Assembly: GCA_027596195.1 (NCBI GenBank) | Contig: JADGJG010000927.1 | Coordinates: 1-10,841 of the forward strand | DNA length: 10,841 nt | Direction: 5' to 3' | Origin: Podochytrium sp. JEL0797 | Lineage: Eukaryota; Chytridiomycota; Chytridiomycetes; Chytridiales; Chytriomycetaceae | Part shown: piece by piece, positions 1-7,417 of the stretch | Numbering within the stretch: position 1 is the stretch's first letter | Layout of the letters: every line of letters begins with the position of its first letter | The notes under the pieces: model-generated | Database searches by the model: none | What the model was told of the DNA's origin: nothing | What the model saw: the letters and a program-made list of their open reading frames with translations, nothing else | Made by a program: the position numbers and the translations under genes

Positions 1-61
1 AATTTTTGTAACTTCATAGGTGTGTTGGGGTTTAAATTGAAAATTGTTTTTATTTGTTTGT

Positions 62-82
62 CCCCCCCCCCCCCCCCCCCCC
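62..82. repeat. Poly-C homopolymer run (21 nt)
   Basis: Uninterrupted run of 21 C on the plus strand, followed by an alternating CG/CA stretch. It lies in non-coding DNA about 180 bp upstream of the first small gene. Runs this long are slippage-prone and hard to sequence, so the exact length may be an assembly estimate. The rest of 1-264 shows only AT-rich sequence and no convincing coding exon. Confidence 0.9.
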
Positions 83-264
83 GCGCGCACTCGGCGGAGA
101 AATGACAATATTTTGATCGCCGGAATGATCTAATGAATGACTCACGAATTGGTGTTCTGCTGATGTTCTTCCACCTCTCTCGACTGATGACTGAACTCCG
201 AAAGAGCAGCATAAAATGGGTGCCACAACGGAACACAACAAAAAAACATCCCTCAAAAACCCAA

Positions 265-561
265 ATGAATTCCCAGCAACAATCCATCCAAGACCTCCAA
301 TCCGACGTTCCGCGCATGATTGCCTCTCTGCCACACATGACCCCTCGCGAGGCCCAGGTCCTTGAGGCGTGGGCCACCGAACAAGTCTGTCGCGAATTCC
401 TGGAGGCGAGCTCATTTGACCTTTGGACTGCGTCGTTTCGATTGAATCAGACGCTTTTGTGGCGCAAGGAGTTGGTGGACCCTGCGAGGGAGTGCACTTC
501 GCCTACCAGAACGACGGTGGAACACCTCTTGCCGAGTCTTCAGGCTGCTTATGCGTGCTGA
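265..561 (+). CDS. Small unrecognised protein, 98 aa
   Basis: I do not recognise this family. The open frame continues upstream to an ATG at 133. I prefer the ATG at 265 because the upstream stretch is A-rich and leader-like, while the codons after 265 look coding. The protein is acidic to neutral and probably largely helical: a Gln-rich start (MNSQQQ), then a helix-friendly middle (TPREAQVLEAWATEQVCREFLEA as separate short runs of charged and hydrophobic residues around residues 25-48), a second segment around LNQTLLWRKEL, and a C-terminal helix ending in Cys. It has no signal peptide, membrane segment or intron. A canonical AATAAA follows 30 bp after the TGA, which supports a real transcript. 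An overlapping minus-strand frame (50-415) reads as low-complexity shadow sequence. Function unknown. Confidence 0.55.
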   Translation: MNSQQQSIQDLQSDVPRMIASLPHMTPREAQVLEAWATEQVCREFLEASSFDLWTASFRLNQTLLWRKELVDPARECTSPTRTTVEHLLPSLQAAYAC

Positions 562-591
562 GTATTAAGAAGTTGTGCGTGTGTGAATAGT

Positions 592-597
592 AATAAA
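592..597 (+). terminator. Poly(A) signal AATAAA of the small gene
   Basis: Exact AATAAA hexamer beginning 30 bp after the stop codon of the 98-aa gene, in the expected position for cleavage and polyadenylation. Confidence 0.55.
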
Positions 598-747
598 AGA
601 TGTCTGATAAATCTTTGTGCTGGTGGAAAGAGGATCCAATCATCCAACAAAAGGGACCGACCCTGTTGAACCCCAAATCGGTAATGATTTTCGGAGCCAC
701 CGGGTCCCCCTCCCGAGAGCGCCACAAGCGATCACCCAGGGACAGTG

Positions 748-755
748 GCGCCAAA
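748..755 (-). promoter_or_regulatory. E2F-like site (TTTGGCGC on the minus strand)
   Basis: Exact GCGCCAAA, the reverse complement of the E2F consensus-type TTTGGCGC, within a longer TGGCGCCA palindrome. It lies about 365 bp upstream of the NAP1 ATG. Assignment is by motif only. NAP1 is a histone chaperone with an S-phase role, which makes cell-cycle control plausible, but this is inference. Confidence 0.25.
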
Positions 756-1046
756 AAGATGAGCACATCACTCCACTAGTCCTGCCTGTCCAAGGGCCAT
801 AATACTTAGGGGGCGAATTATCAGACGCGCGTTTTAAGCGCGAAGAATTACAAGATATATCAGAGATGGCATAATGGTTTGATCACCCCACCAAACTACA
901 GGAATTCCTTCATGCCTTACTCCATCACAAGCTTGAAGAATGAAGGGAAAAAAAACTCTATGGTTTTCGAGTTTCACGACAAAGACCAGCTGACATCGGA
1001 GACGTTTTTGGAGTTTTGACAAGCTTAGAAGGCGGCACAGCGTGGG

Positions 1047-1076
1047 TTGAGCTTGAGATTGAGCTTGAGCTTGGGC
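1047..1076 (+). repeat. Five tandem TTGAGC-type hexamers
   Basis: Five head-to-tail hexamers: TTGAGC, TTGAGA, TTGAGC, TTGAGC, TTGGGC. They end about 43 bp before the NAP1 start codon, so they fall in the core promoter or the 5' UTR. Two of the five carry one substitution. Confidence 0.8.
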
Positions 1077-1119
1077 GCAGCTCCTCCAACTTTTTTTTTC
1101 TTTCCCACTCTGTGCCAAA

Positions 1120-3128
1120 ATGGTGAGGAAATGCGCCGCCTCTTAGTTTTTCGCCCGCTAACCGTTCTGCACCTGTTTGACAGTCCTCGATTACTGAGAT
1201 TCAAGGTATGCAACCCTACACCTCACACTTGCCGCTGACTATTGCGTCGCTGACCTTTCCCATTGCAGGTAACAAACTCAGTGGAGTCTTCCAACACCCG
1301 GCTGTGCTGGGAGCCCTTCAGGTACGTTCTGGTCACGGCTTCTGGGGCCGAAGGCAGCAGTGATGCGTTCATCGCGGTGTCTGTGCTTTCTTCACTCCCC
1401 CACAACGACCCGAAATTAACTTTCACAACAATCGTGCGCAGGCGAAACTCAACGGACTCGTTGGAAAACAATCGTCCTACGTAACAGATCTACCCTCTGA
1501 CGTCAAGCGTCGGGTCAACGCCTTGAGAAACATCCAGGTCTGATTTTCCCCTTGCCTCATGGCCGAATCGGCGATCATGCTTGTTTACCCCATGAAACCA
1601 ATAGGACGAGCACTCAGCTTTGGAGGCCAAGTTCCGTGAGGAAGTTCTCCTCCTCGAGAAGAAGTACTTGACTCAGCATCAGCCGTTGTTTGACAAGGTT
1701 TCGGCTCGTTCTTTCGGCTTGAGTTTTGAGTTTGAAGGACAGCTATTTCGAAAGAAGATGGTTGCTGAGGAAGGGGTTGTGATTCTGATTCTGGTGTTGG
1801 TTGTGTGTGTAACAGCGCGCCAAGATTGTTGCCGGAGACCTTGAACCCACCGAAACCGAGGCTACTCGTGAGGCAGAAGATGAAGAGGACGAAGAGGTGA
1901 ATATCTTGTACTTTAGAATCGAGAGGGGAGCGATCATGTCATTTTGAAACGCGTGTGGGGTTCAAACCTTCGAGTTGTGAACTCTCTTGGTCTCCTTGCA
2001 CGAGTTTCTAAACTCTTGCTTCCTTCCTGCTTCCTTCCAGGCCGTTGACACGTCCAAGCCTGTGGACAAGCCCACCAAGGGTATCCCCGAGTTCTGGTTG
2101 ACTGCTTTGAAGACCAACGCTGCTCTTGCCGAGTTCATCACCGAGAAGGACGAAGAGGCTTTGAAGTCCTTGATCAACATCAAGTACGCTTACCTACCAA
2201 ACAACCCAGTTGAGTTTTTTTTGCTTGCGTGATCTCGTTCTTTGTGCGCGCTTTCTGATCCAATTTGGCGTTCATACGCTACCGTGCAAACCAGGGGTTC
2301 AAGCTTGAGTTCTTTTTTAGCGAGAACGAGTTCTTCACCAACGATAAGTTGGAGAAGACTTACTTCTTGATCAACTCCCCAGACACGTCGTACGGTTCGT
2401 ATTCCTCGCTTTCCGCTGTTGCAATCATTTGGATCCAACTGTTTGCTCAAACCTTTTCGTTCATTCAGGTGATGTCGTTTACGACCACGCTGAGGGAACC
2501 AAGATTGCCTGGAAGGCCGACAAAGACTTGAGCGTGACTGTTGAAGTCAAGACCCAGCGCCACAAGAGTAAGAATCACTTTGAGCATTTTTGGCCCTCAC
2601 ACAGTCTCTCCCCGCTGGTTGATTGCGCGTTCGACTCACTCTTTTTGTTCTCGTTCCCGCAGCCACCAACAAAACCCGCACCGTCAAAAAGACTGTCCCA
2701 TGCCCCACCTTCTTCTCCTTCTTCAGCCCCCCATCCCCGCCCACCGGTGACGAGGACGAAGAGGATGAAGACGAGGACATTGACCAGAAGCTCGAGATGG
2801 ATTACGAGCTCGGCGAGATTATCAAGGAGAAGATTGTGACACACGCTGTGGACTGGTTCACTGGAAAGGCGCTTCAGTATGAAGATGATGAGGGTGATTA
2901 TGACGATGAAGGTGTGTGTGTGTGTGTGTGTGTGTGTGGGCAGTATTTTTTGGAGTTGGGGAATGCGTGAATCTGCTTGTTTTTTTTTTGCTAAACTACT
3001 CATTTTTTTTGAATTCAGACTTTGATGATGACGATGACGAGTTTGGTGAGGGCCCTGGTGATTCGGATGACGACGAGGAGGCCGAGGGTGCTGAGGGTGA
3101 GAAGCCGGCCGAATGCAAGCAGCAGTAA
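1120..3128 (+). CDS. NAP1: Nucleosome assembly protein 1 (NAP1 family histone chaperone), 11 coding exons, 357 aa
   Basis: Histone H2A-H2B chaperone that shuttles histones and assembles nucleosomes. Coding exons: 1120-1122, 1184-1205, 1269-1321, 1442-1537, 1605-1697, 1816-1896, 2041-2208, 2295-2394, 2469-2567, 2663-2911, 3019-3128. Together they give 1074 nt with every junction in frame. Family landmarks: HPAVLGALQ then a long helix with LPSDVKRRVNALRNIQ (about residues 18-58), EAKFREEV..LEKKY..QHQPLFDKR (64-90), KGIPEFWLTA (129-138), SENEFFTNDKLEKTY, FFSFFSPP, and an acidic Asp/Glu-rich tail. The C-terminus is AECKQQ, as in animal NAP1L1, where CKQQ is a farnesylation (CaaX) box. Length is slightly below the usual 370-420. 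The first two exons (ATG alone, then 22 nt) are inferred from splice signals: CTAAC and TTTGACAG precede exon 2. Donor sites are degenerate (GTGAGG, GTTCGT, GTTTCG). Identity is very secure; the 5' end is less so. Confidence 0.93.
1184..1205 (+). other. NAP1: NAP1 coding microexon 2 (22 nt)
   Basis: Bounded by ...TTTGACAG (acceptor, with CTAAC upstream) and GTATGC (donor). It reads SSITEIQ and joins ATG at 1122 to the GT of exon 3 (G|GT, Gly). An upstream extension is impossible because TGA at 1178-1180 closes the frame, so an intron must end between 1181 and 1183. Confidence 0.7.
2912..2938 (+). repeat. (GT)13 microsatellite forming the NAP1 intron 10 donor
   Basis: 27 nt of alternating GT start exactly at the splice junction after the GATGAAG of exon 10. 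The first GT must serve as the donor, because exon 11 (starting 3019) needs a single G from exon 10 to read Asp. Every following dinucleotide is also a potential GT donor. Confidence 0.85.
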
Positions 3129-3323
3129 AATTGCGTTCTGCTTGTGGATTGGGTGGTTGCGGAGTTGATCATTTATGTGTTTGAATATATGTGTTGGCTT
3201 TCCTACATTTGGCGAGGTAGTGGAGTTGAAAAAACATTTCCCCTGGAGTGGTACCCACGTGTTCGGACTTGGCGTTTCTGGAGTGTCGAGCGGGTGGCTG
3301 AAAAACAAGATCTGCGAAAAAGG
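3129..3323. promoter_or_regulatory. NAP1 3' UTR / FATP promoter interval
   Basis: 195 bp between two genes in the same direction. No AATAAA is visible after NAP1. A CACGTG E-box lies at 3256-3261, 63 bp before the FATP start. The FATP frame is open upstream to an ATG at 3144, but that would start translation 15 bp after the NAP1 stop and lacks family resemblance. Confidence 0.4.
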
Positions 3324-5417
3324 ATGCCTGAGTTCCTTATCGCTGTCAGCGGCCTCTTTCTCCTGTTGCTATGGTTCGCGACTGGCAAGATCAACTTGCG
3401 AAAGGAAATCCGTTCTGGCATTCGAGTCCTCCCGATGCTTTTGTGGCTGGTCAGCCGGCAGATTGCTGGCAATCGAGGAAGCTCCATCGAGATGTTCATG
3501 AAATCCGTCAGGTTTGTGTTTGAAGTGGTTGCTCATTCTGTTCTTGAACAAGGCCTGATGTTTCGATTGCAATTACGCAGACGTTTTCCAAACAAGGCCG
3601 CCATTGTTTTCACTGCCGACAACAGAACGTACACATTCAAAGAGCTGAATCTTGGTAAGTCCCACTTTGTTTGCATGGCCTCGGATTGAACCCGTGTTCA
3701 GAAATCAACCGCGCCGCCAACTGGTTGCGAGACAAGGGCGGTGCCAAGCCAGGATCCATCGTTGCCCTCATGCTCGACAACTCCCCAGAGTTTATCATTC
3801 TATGGATGGCATGTCTCAAGATTGGCGTTGCTGCCGCGTTGATCAACCCAAACTCAAAAGGCGCGTCGCTCGTTCACATTCTCGAATCCGCCGATCCCAG
3901 TTGCATCCTCTTTTCCGCAAAATATGCTGCTGAAATGAGTTTCATCTCGCAAGACTTGAACCCTCTTTTGCGTGTGTTTGTGTTGGGCGTCAGCGAGGGG
4001 TTTGACACGGTGGAGTTTGGGGGAATGTCCGAATCGGAGCCGGATTTGAGGTTCCGCAACGAAGCGAAAGTCACGGATGCTGCTGTTCTTATTTATACTT
4101 CTGGAACCACTGGTTTGTTTGAAAACTGTGTCTTGTGTGTCGTCTCAAGCTCCTTTTTTTTGAAAGGAAAACCCAAACCCGCCACCATCACCCATGCGCG
4201 CCTTTGTTTTGCCGCCAAATACATGTCCTCCTTTGCTGATCTTCGCTCTTCGGATCGAATTTATACCTGTCTGCCACTATACCACTCGGCTGCCGCATTG
4301 ATTGGATGGGGCTCCGTCTCGGCTGCCGGCTGTACAATGATTTTGGCCCCCAAATTCTCGGCCTCTAAATTCTTTAAAGAATCCTCGCAACACAATGCAA
4401 CCGTCATCCAATACATTGGCGAACTCGCGCGATTCCTTCTTTCCACACCGCCCAGCCCATTCGACACGAACCACACGGTCCGCATCGCCGTGGGGAACGG
4501 TCTCCGCCCGGACGTCTGGACCCGCTTCAAATCGCGGTTCGCCATTTCCGAAGTATGCGAGTTTTACGCGAGTACGGAGGGAAACGCGAATATGGTGAAT
4601 CATCAAGTGGGGCCAACGGAAGGGGTCGGTGCTGTCGCGAGGATGGGACCGATGTTGCAAATGATCACGCAGATTTATTTGGTCAAGTTCGATGCTGTGA
4701 ACGAGGTTCCTGTGAGGGATGAGAGGGGTCGGTGTGTGGTTTGTAAGGCCGGGGAGGTGGGGGAGTTGGTTGCAGCGATTTCGAAGGGGTCTTTGGTTCG
4801 TGACTTTAGGGGGTATCATAATAATGAAAAGGCGACGAATCAAAAGATTTTGACGGATGTGTTTCGGAAGGGGGATCGGTTTTTTAGAACGGTAAGTTTT
4901 TTTTTGAAGTTTTCTCAATCTCACACACAGCTATCAGGGGGATCTCTTGATGATGGACAAGAATCTCTATTATTACTTTGTGGATCGGATCGGAGATTCA
5001 TTCCGCTGGAAGGGAGAGAACGTGTCCACATGCGAAGTTTCCGAAGTCATGAGCGCCTTCCCGGGGATCTCTGAAGCCAACGTTTATGGAGTCAAAGTTC
5101 CAGGGGCAGAAGGGTGTGCAGGAATGGCTGCAATTCACGTGCATGGAAATGCCAGCGATTTCACAGGGGACGGGCTTGCCGAATTCTTGGGATCACGTCT
5201 GCCCAAATACGCGATTCCCGTGTGGATTCGCGTGCTTTCCAATGTCGATGCGAGTCATACCATCACGTTCAAGCAGATGAAAGTGGAGTATCGAGCGCAG
5301 GGATTCAATCTGGATGTGGTTCGCGATGCGTTGTTTTGGATGAAGCCTGGGTCGGCGAGTTTCACGCGGTTCAAAGAGGAGGACTTGCGCCGGGTCATGG
5401 AGGGAGGAGTTTTCTAA
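3324..5417 (+). CDS. FAT1: Fatty acid transport protein / very-long-chain acyl-CoA synthetase (FATP/FAT1 family), 5 exons, 625 aa
   Basis: Membrane enzyme coupling fatty-acid uptake to activation: fatty acid + ATP + CoA to acyl-CoA + AMP + PPi. Exons: 3324-3511, 3581-3654, 3702-4112, 4167-4891, 4938-5417; introns 69, 47, 54 and 46 bp. The start is the ATG that places one hydrophobic anchor (FLIAVSGLFLLLLWFATG) at residues 4-21, as in FATPs. Landmarks: SVRRFPNKAAIVF (spliced across intron 1), AMP-binding P-loop LIYTSGTTGKPKPA (about 217-230, split by intron 3), YHSAAALIG, VIQYIGELARFLL, AVGNGLRPDVW, EFYASTEGN (356-364), VFRKGDRFFRTGDL, and the FATP signature VDRIGDSFRWKGENVSTCEV (481-500), then YGVKVPGAEGCAGMAA near the C-terminus. 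Length matches the family (about 620-670). The adenylation Lys-containing C-terminal region (TFKQMKVEYRAQGF) is present. Substrate range cannot be read from sequence. Confidence 0.95.
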
Positions 5418-6064
5418 TATTCATTGCCTCATAATTGCTTTTGAAAACTGCTTTTCAATTCCAATCCCTCTATCCGGAAAGGGAGTGTAACCATTATGAA
5501 GAATGGGTCCCATCATCCACAATATAAAGAAACTGAACGCTGAAGATTTAATATTGGGCCGCCTTCGACGATGCTTGGAAATGGGGCTGGGCATGCGGAA
5601 AAGTCTCATTGTTTGCGGCACGGGCGCAGCCACAATCCACGCCCCACGCCCCATGCGTTGCACATGGAGAAAGATCGGAGGAACTGTTTTTAATATGTAC
5701 TCGCAATTTATAGTTTTTGCGTACTTTACAAAACCGTTTCTCTCTACTCTGAATATAGTACTTTCGTGTCTGTTTGCCTCTCCTGTCTCCTCACAGAGAA
5801 GGTTTCTCAAGCCTTCACCCTCAAGAGCTTCATCTCTTGTTAACTCCTTTCTCTCCATCTAATTTCTTTAATAATTCAGACTAGTGGAATCCGATGGGTG
5901 AGGTGGCTGTGGTTCTGATATACTTTGCATTTTTGTTTCGACAAAGTTCTGTTTTCAAATGATAAATATAGGCTCAGGAAGGAAAATGAAGAGAAAAATT
6001 TAATCTTTTTTTATATTCTAGATTGAAGGAGAGAACGAAAAAAATAAAGCACGCGCACAACATT

Positions 6065-6234
6065 TTAATGATCAGGGTCATTGATGGCAATCTGGAAATC
6101 CGTCGAACTCATCCCCAGCGCAACCTGAGCCCCCGATCCAATCAACTGAGCAAACGCGGCAGCACTCAACTCATGGTACAAGCTTCCTCCTGTGGTTCTC
6201 CAAATGAACTTGCCATTCGCAGTCGAATCAAAAA
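6065..6234 (-). CDS. Possible terminal exon of an unidentified minus-strand gene
   Basis: Reading the minus strand to a TAA at 6067-6065 gives about 56 codons with protein-like composition, including GKFIWRTTGGSLYHELSAA, FAQLIGSGAQVALGMSSTDF and the end INDPDH. Codon choice resembles the neighbours. There is an in-frame stop at 6238-6236, so if real the exon must begin at a splice acceptor; an AG at 6236-6235 is possible but has a poor pyrimidine tract. Upstream exons would lie between 6240 and 6816; a strong acceptor-like TTCTTTTTCAG (minus strand, about 6330) exists but its frame does not connect simply. I do not recognise the family. This could be chance. Confidence 0.25.
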
Positions 6235-6788
6235 CTTAGAGCAGATTTCTCCTCCCTGGATTTTAATTGCACGCGTTTTCGATTCGATTGTTGAGAATGG
6301 GAGTCGACGATGGTGTTTTTTTCCGGTGTCTCTGAAAAAGAATAATAGATTGTTTATAAAAAATTTGTTATAGCAAAGCACGAAAAACTTGTACAACCTA
6401 TTTTTCCCATGTTTTTCCCCAATTTTTTTTTACCTCAAGAAAAAAAAAGATCCGATTGATCAATACTCAAACAAACCCCAATGATCTGTAGCAGAGATTC
6501 TATGGAACCTGAACCTCTCACTTTTGCGGTTGGGCATCTCTTAGGTTCCAAAACCACCAAGAAAGACACCAAAATGATCACTATTCCCCTGCATTGTTCG
6601 ATTGCAAGCATTGATGCTGGGCTGGCACGTACATATGCTTTTCACCAAGCCCTGGCTCCCCATCCCCACTGGCCAGGCGGAGAAAAACAACCAAGAATAA
6701 AAAAACATGGGGTTTTTTATTTTTTGGGGAAAAATGGGGAGTGCAGGTTTTTTGTGCATGGCTGTAAATATTTACATACAAAAAAAGG

Positions 6789-6794
6789 TTTATT
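6789..6794 (-). terminator. Poly(A) signal of cyanase (AATAAA on the minus strand)
   Basis: TTTATT on the plus strand is AATAAA in the direction of cyanase transcription, starting 22 bp beyond its TGA. Confidence 0.45.
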
Positions 6795-6816
6795 GGGAGA
6801 AAAGGGGCGAAAGTTA

Positions 6817-7383
6817 TCATTTCTTGCTCATGTCGTTCTTCTCGAGCTGTTCAATGTATGGCAAAAACTTGCCAGAGAGAGTAATCACGACGCGATCCTC
6901 TCCATGCACACCTTTGATGATATCAACACGAGAATACATGTCTATGGCGCTCATGATCCCATCACCGCATTTCTCGTTGATGATGGCCTTGATGGAGTGG
7001 CCATAATGATTGACGGCCTCGTTGAGTCGATAAATGGTGGGTTCCTGGATGAGTAGTGGGTCGAAGGACCTGATTGGGGCCTTTTTCATGAGAGCCAGAT
7101 CGTCGTTCGAAATGGCTGGCAGCAGGGCTTGCAGTTTTTCAGCCGTCTCTGGCTTCAGCTGGGCTTGGTTCATGAACAGCTGCGAGGCGTAGAGGTTTGT
7201 GACTCCGCAGTGTTTTGCGATGTCGTCAAAGGAGAGACGCGCGTGTTCCTTTGCTTTCAGCACGCGAGACACGAGGGCAGCCTTTGCGTCTGGACTGAGG
7301 GTCGAGAAGGAGCGCGGGAGAGCGAGTGAGTGTGGGAGGGAGTGTGGGAGACAAGTGCGAGGGAGGGTGCGCAAGAAAAACAT
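6817..7383 (-). CDS. cynS: Cyanase (cyanate hydratase), intronless, with apparent mitochondrial presequence, 188 aa
   Basis: Catalyses bicarbonate-dependent breakdown of cyanate to ammonia and CO2 (via carbamate); the family forms homodecamers. The conserved catalytic triad is visible as Arg119 and Glu122 (TIYRLNE) and Ser145 (GDGIMSAID), with spacing identical to Arg96/Glu99/Ser122 of the E. coli enzyme. The N-terminal DNA-binding-like helical domain (VLKAKEHARLSFDDIAKHCG) and the C-terminal ITLSGKFLPY are also present. The core is about the usual 150 residues and is preceded by roughly 28 residues rich in Arg, Leu and Ser without acidic residues (MFFLRTLPRT...LPRSFST), typical of a mitochondrial targeting peptide. 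The ATG at 7383 is the last Met before the core. An in-frame Met at 7503 would start inside the opposite gene and is unlikely. It is the only recognisable complete gene in the window without introns. A bacterial origin is possible but not shown. Confidence 0.93.
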   Translation of the reverse strand: MFFLRTLPRTCLPHSLPHSLALPRSFSTLSPDAKAALVSRVLKAKEHARLSFDDIAKHCGVTNLYASQLFMNQAQLKPETAEKLQALLPAISNDDLALMKKAPIRSFDPLLIQEPTIYRLNEAVNHYGHSIKAIINEKCGDGIMSAIDMYSRVDIIKGVHGEDRVVITLSGKFLPYIEQLEKNDMSKK

Positions 7384-7417
7384 TTTCGACTGTTTGCTTT
7401 TTTTTTCACTCGAAATA
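7384..7417. promoter_or_regulatory. 34-bp bidirectional intergenic region, cyanase / uL5m
   Basis: Only 34 bp separate the two divergent start codons. The segment is dominated by a T run (about 7398-7406), which on the other strand is a poly-A tract. No TATA box is apparent. At least one, and probably both, transcription starts must lie inside the opposite gene's coding region or extremely close to the ATG. Confidence 0.75.

Larger units (their letters stand above)
562..1119. other. Intergenic region upstream of NAP1
   Basis: 558 bp between the small gene and the NAP1 start. No open frame here looks coding. It holds the 3' end of the upstream gene, an E2F-like GCGCCAAA at 748-755, a short CG-rich inverted repeat at about 827-843 (CGCGC / GCGCG arms around an AT-rich centre), five tandem TTGAGC-type hexamers at 1047-1076 and a pyrimidine tract just before the NAP1 start. 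NAP1 promoter and 5' UTR presumably lie here. Confidence 0.6.
5418..6816. other. Long intergenic gap between convergent genes
   Basis: About 1.4 kb separates the 3' end of FATP from the 3' end of cyanase, far more than the other spacings here. It is AT-rich from 5860 to 6060 and from 6340 to 6480, with several homopolymer A/T runs. Open frames at 5421-5858 (-), 5503-5862 (+), 6023-6373 (+) and 6481 onward (+) match no family I know. The only stretch that reads like coding sequence is a minus-strand segment ending at 6065, listed separately. I see no tRNA, rRNA or transposon signature. Confidence 0.5.

Noticed and set aside
2575..3003. 142-residue minus-strand frame with Thr-His repeat
   Set aside because: Antisense to NAP1 exon 10 and intron 10; the Thr-His run is the GT microsatellite read backwards.
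3681..3692. tRNA B-box-like GGATTGAACCC
   Set aside because: It lies in FATP intron 2, is one base short of the consensus, and has no matching A box or cloverleaf.
4277..4924. 215-residue minus-strand frame
   Set aside because: Shadow of FATP exon 4, with basic, His/Pro/Leu-rich sequence and no motifs.
5421..5858. 145-residue minus-strand frame and overlapping 119-residue plus-strand frame in the FATP-cyanase gap
   Set aside because: The two are mutual shadows with mixed composition, no motif and no poly(A) or splice support. Neither could be preferred.
6481..7056. 191-residue plus-strand frame
   Set aside because: Its second half is antisense to cyanase, and the first half has no recognisable family or upstream support.
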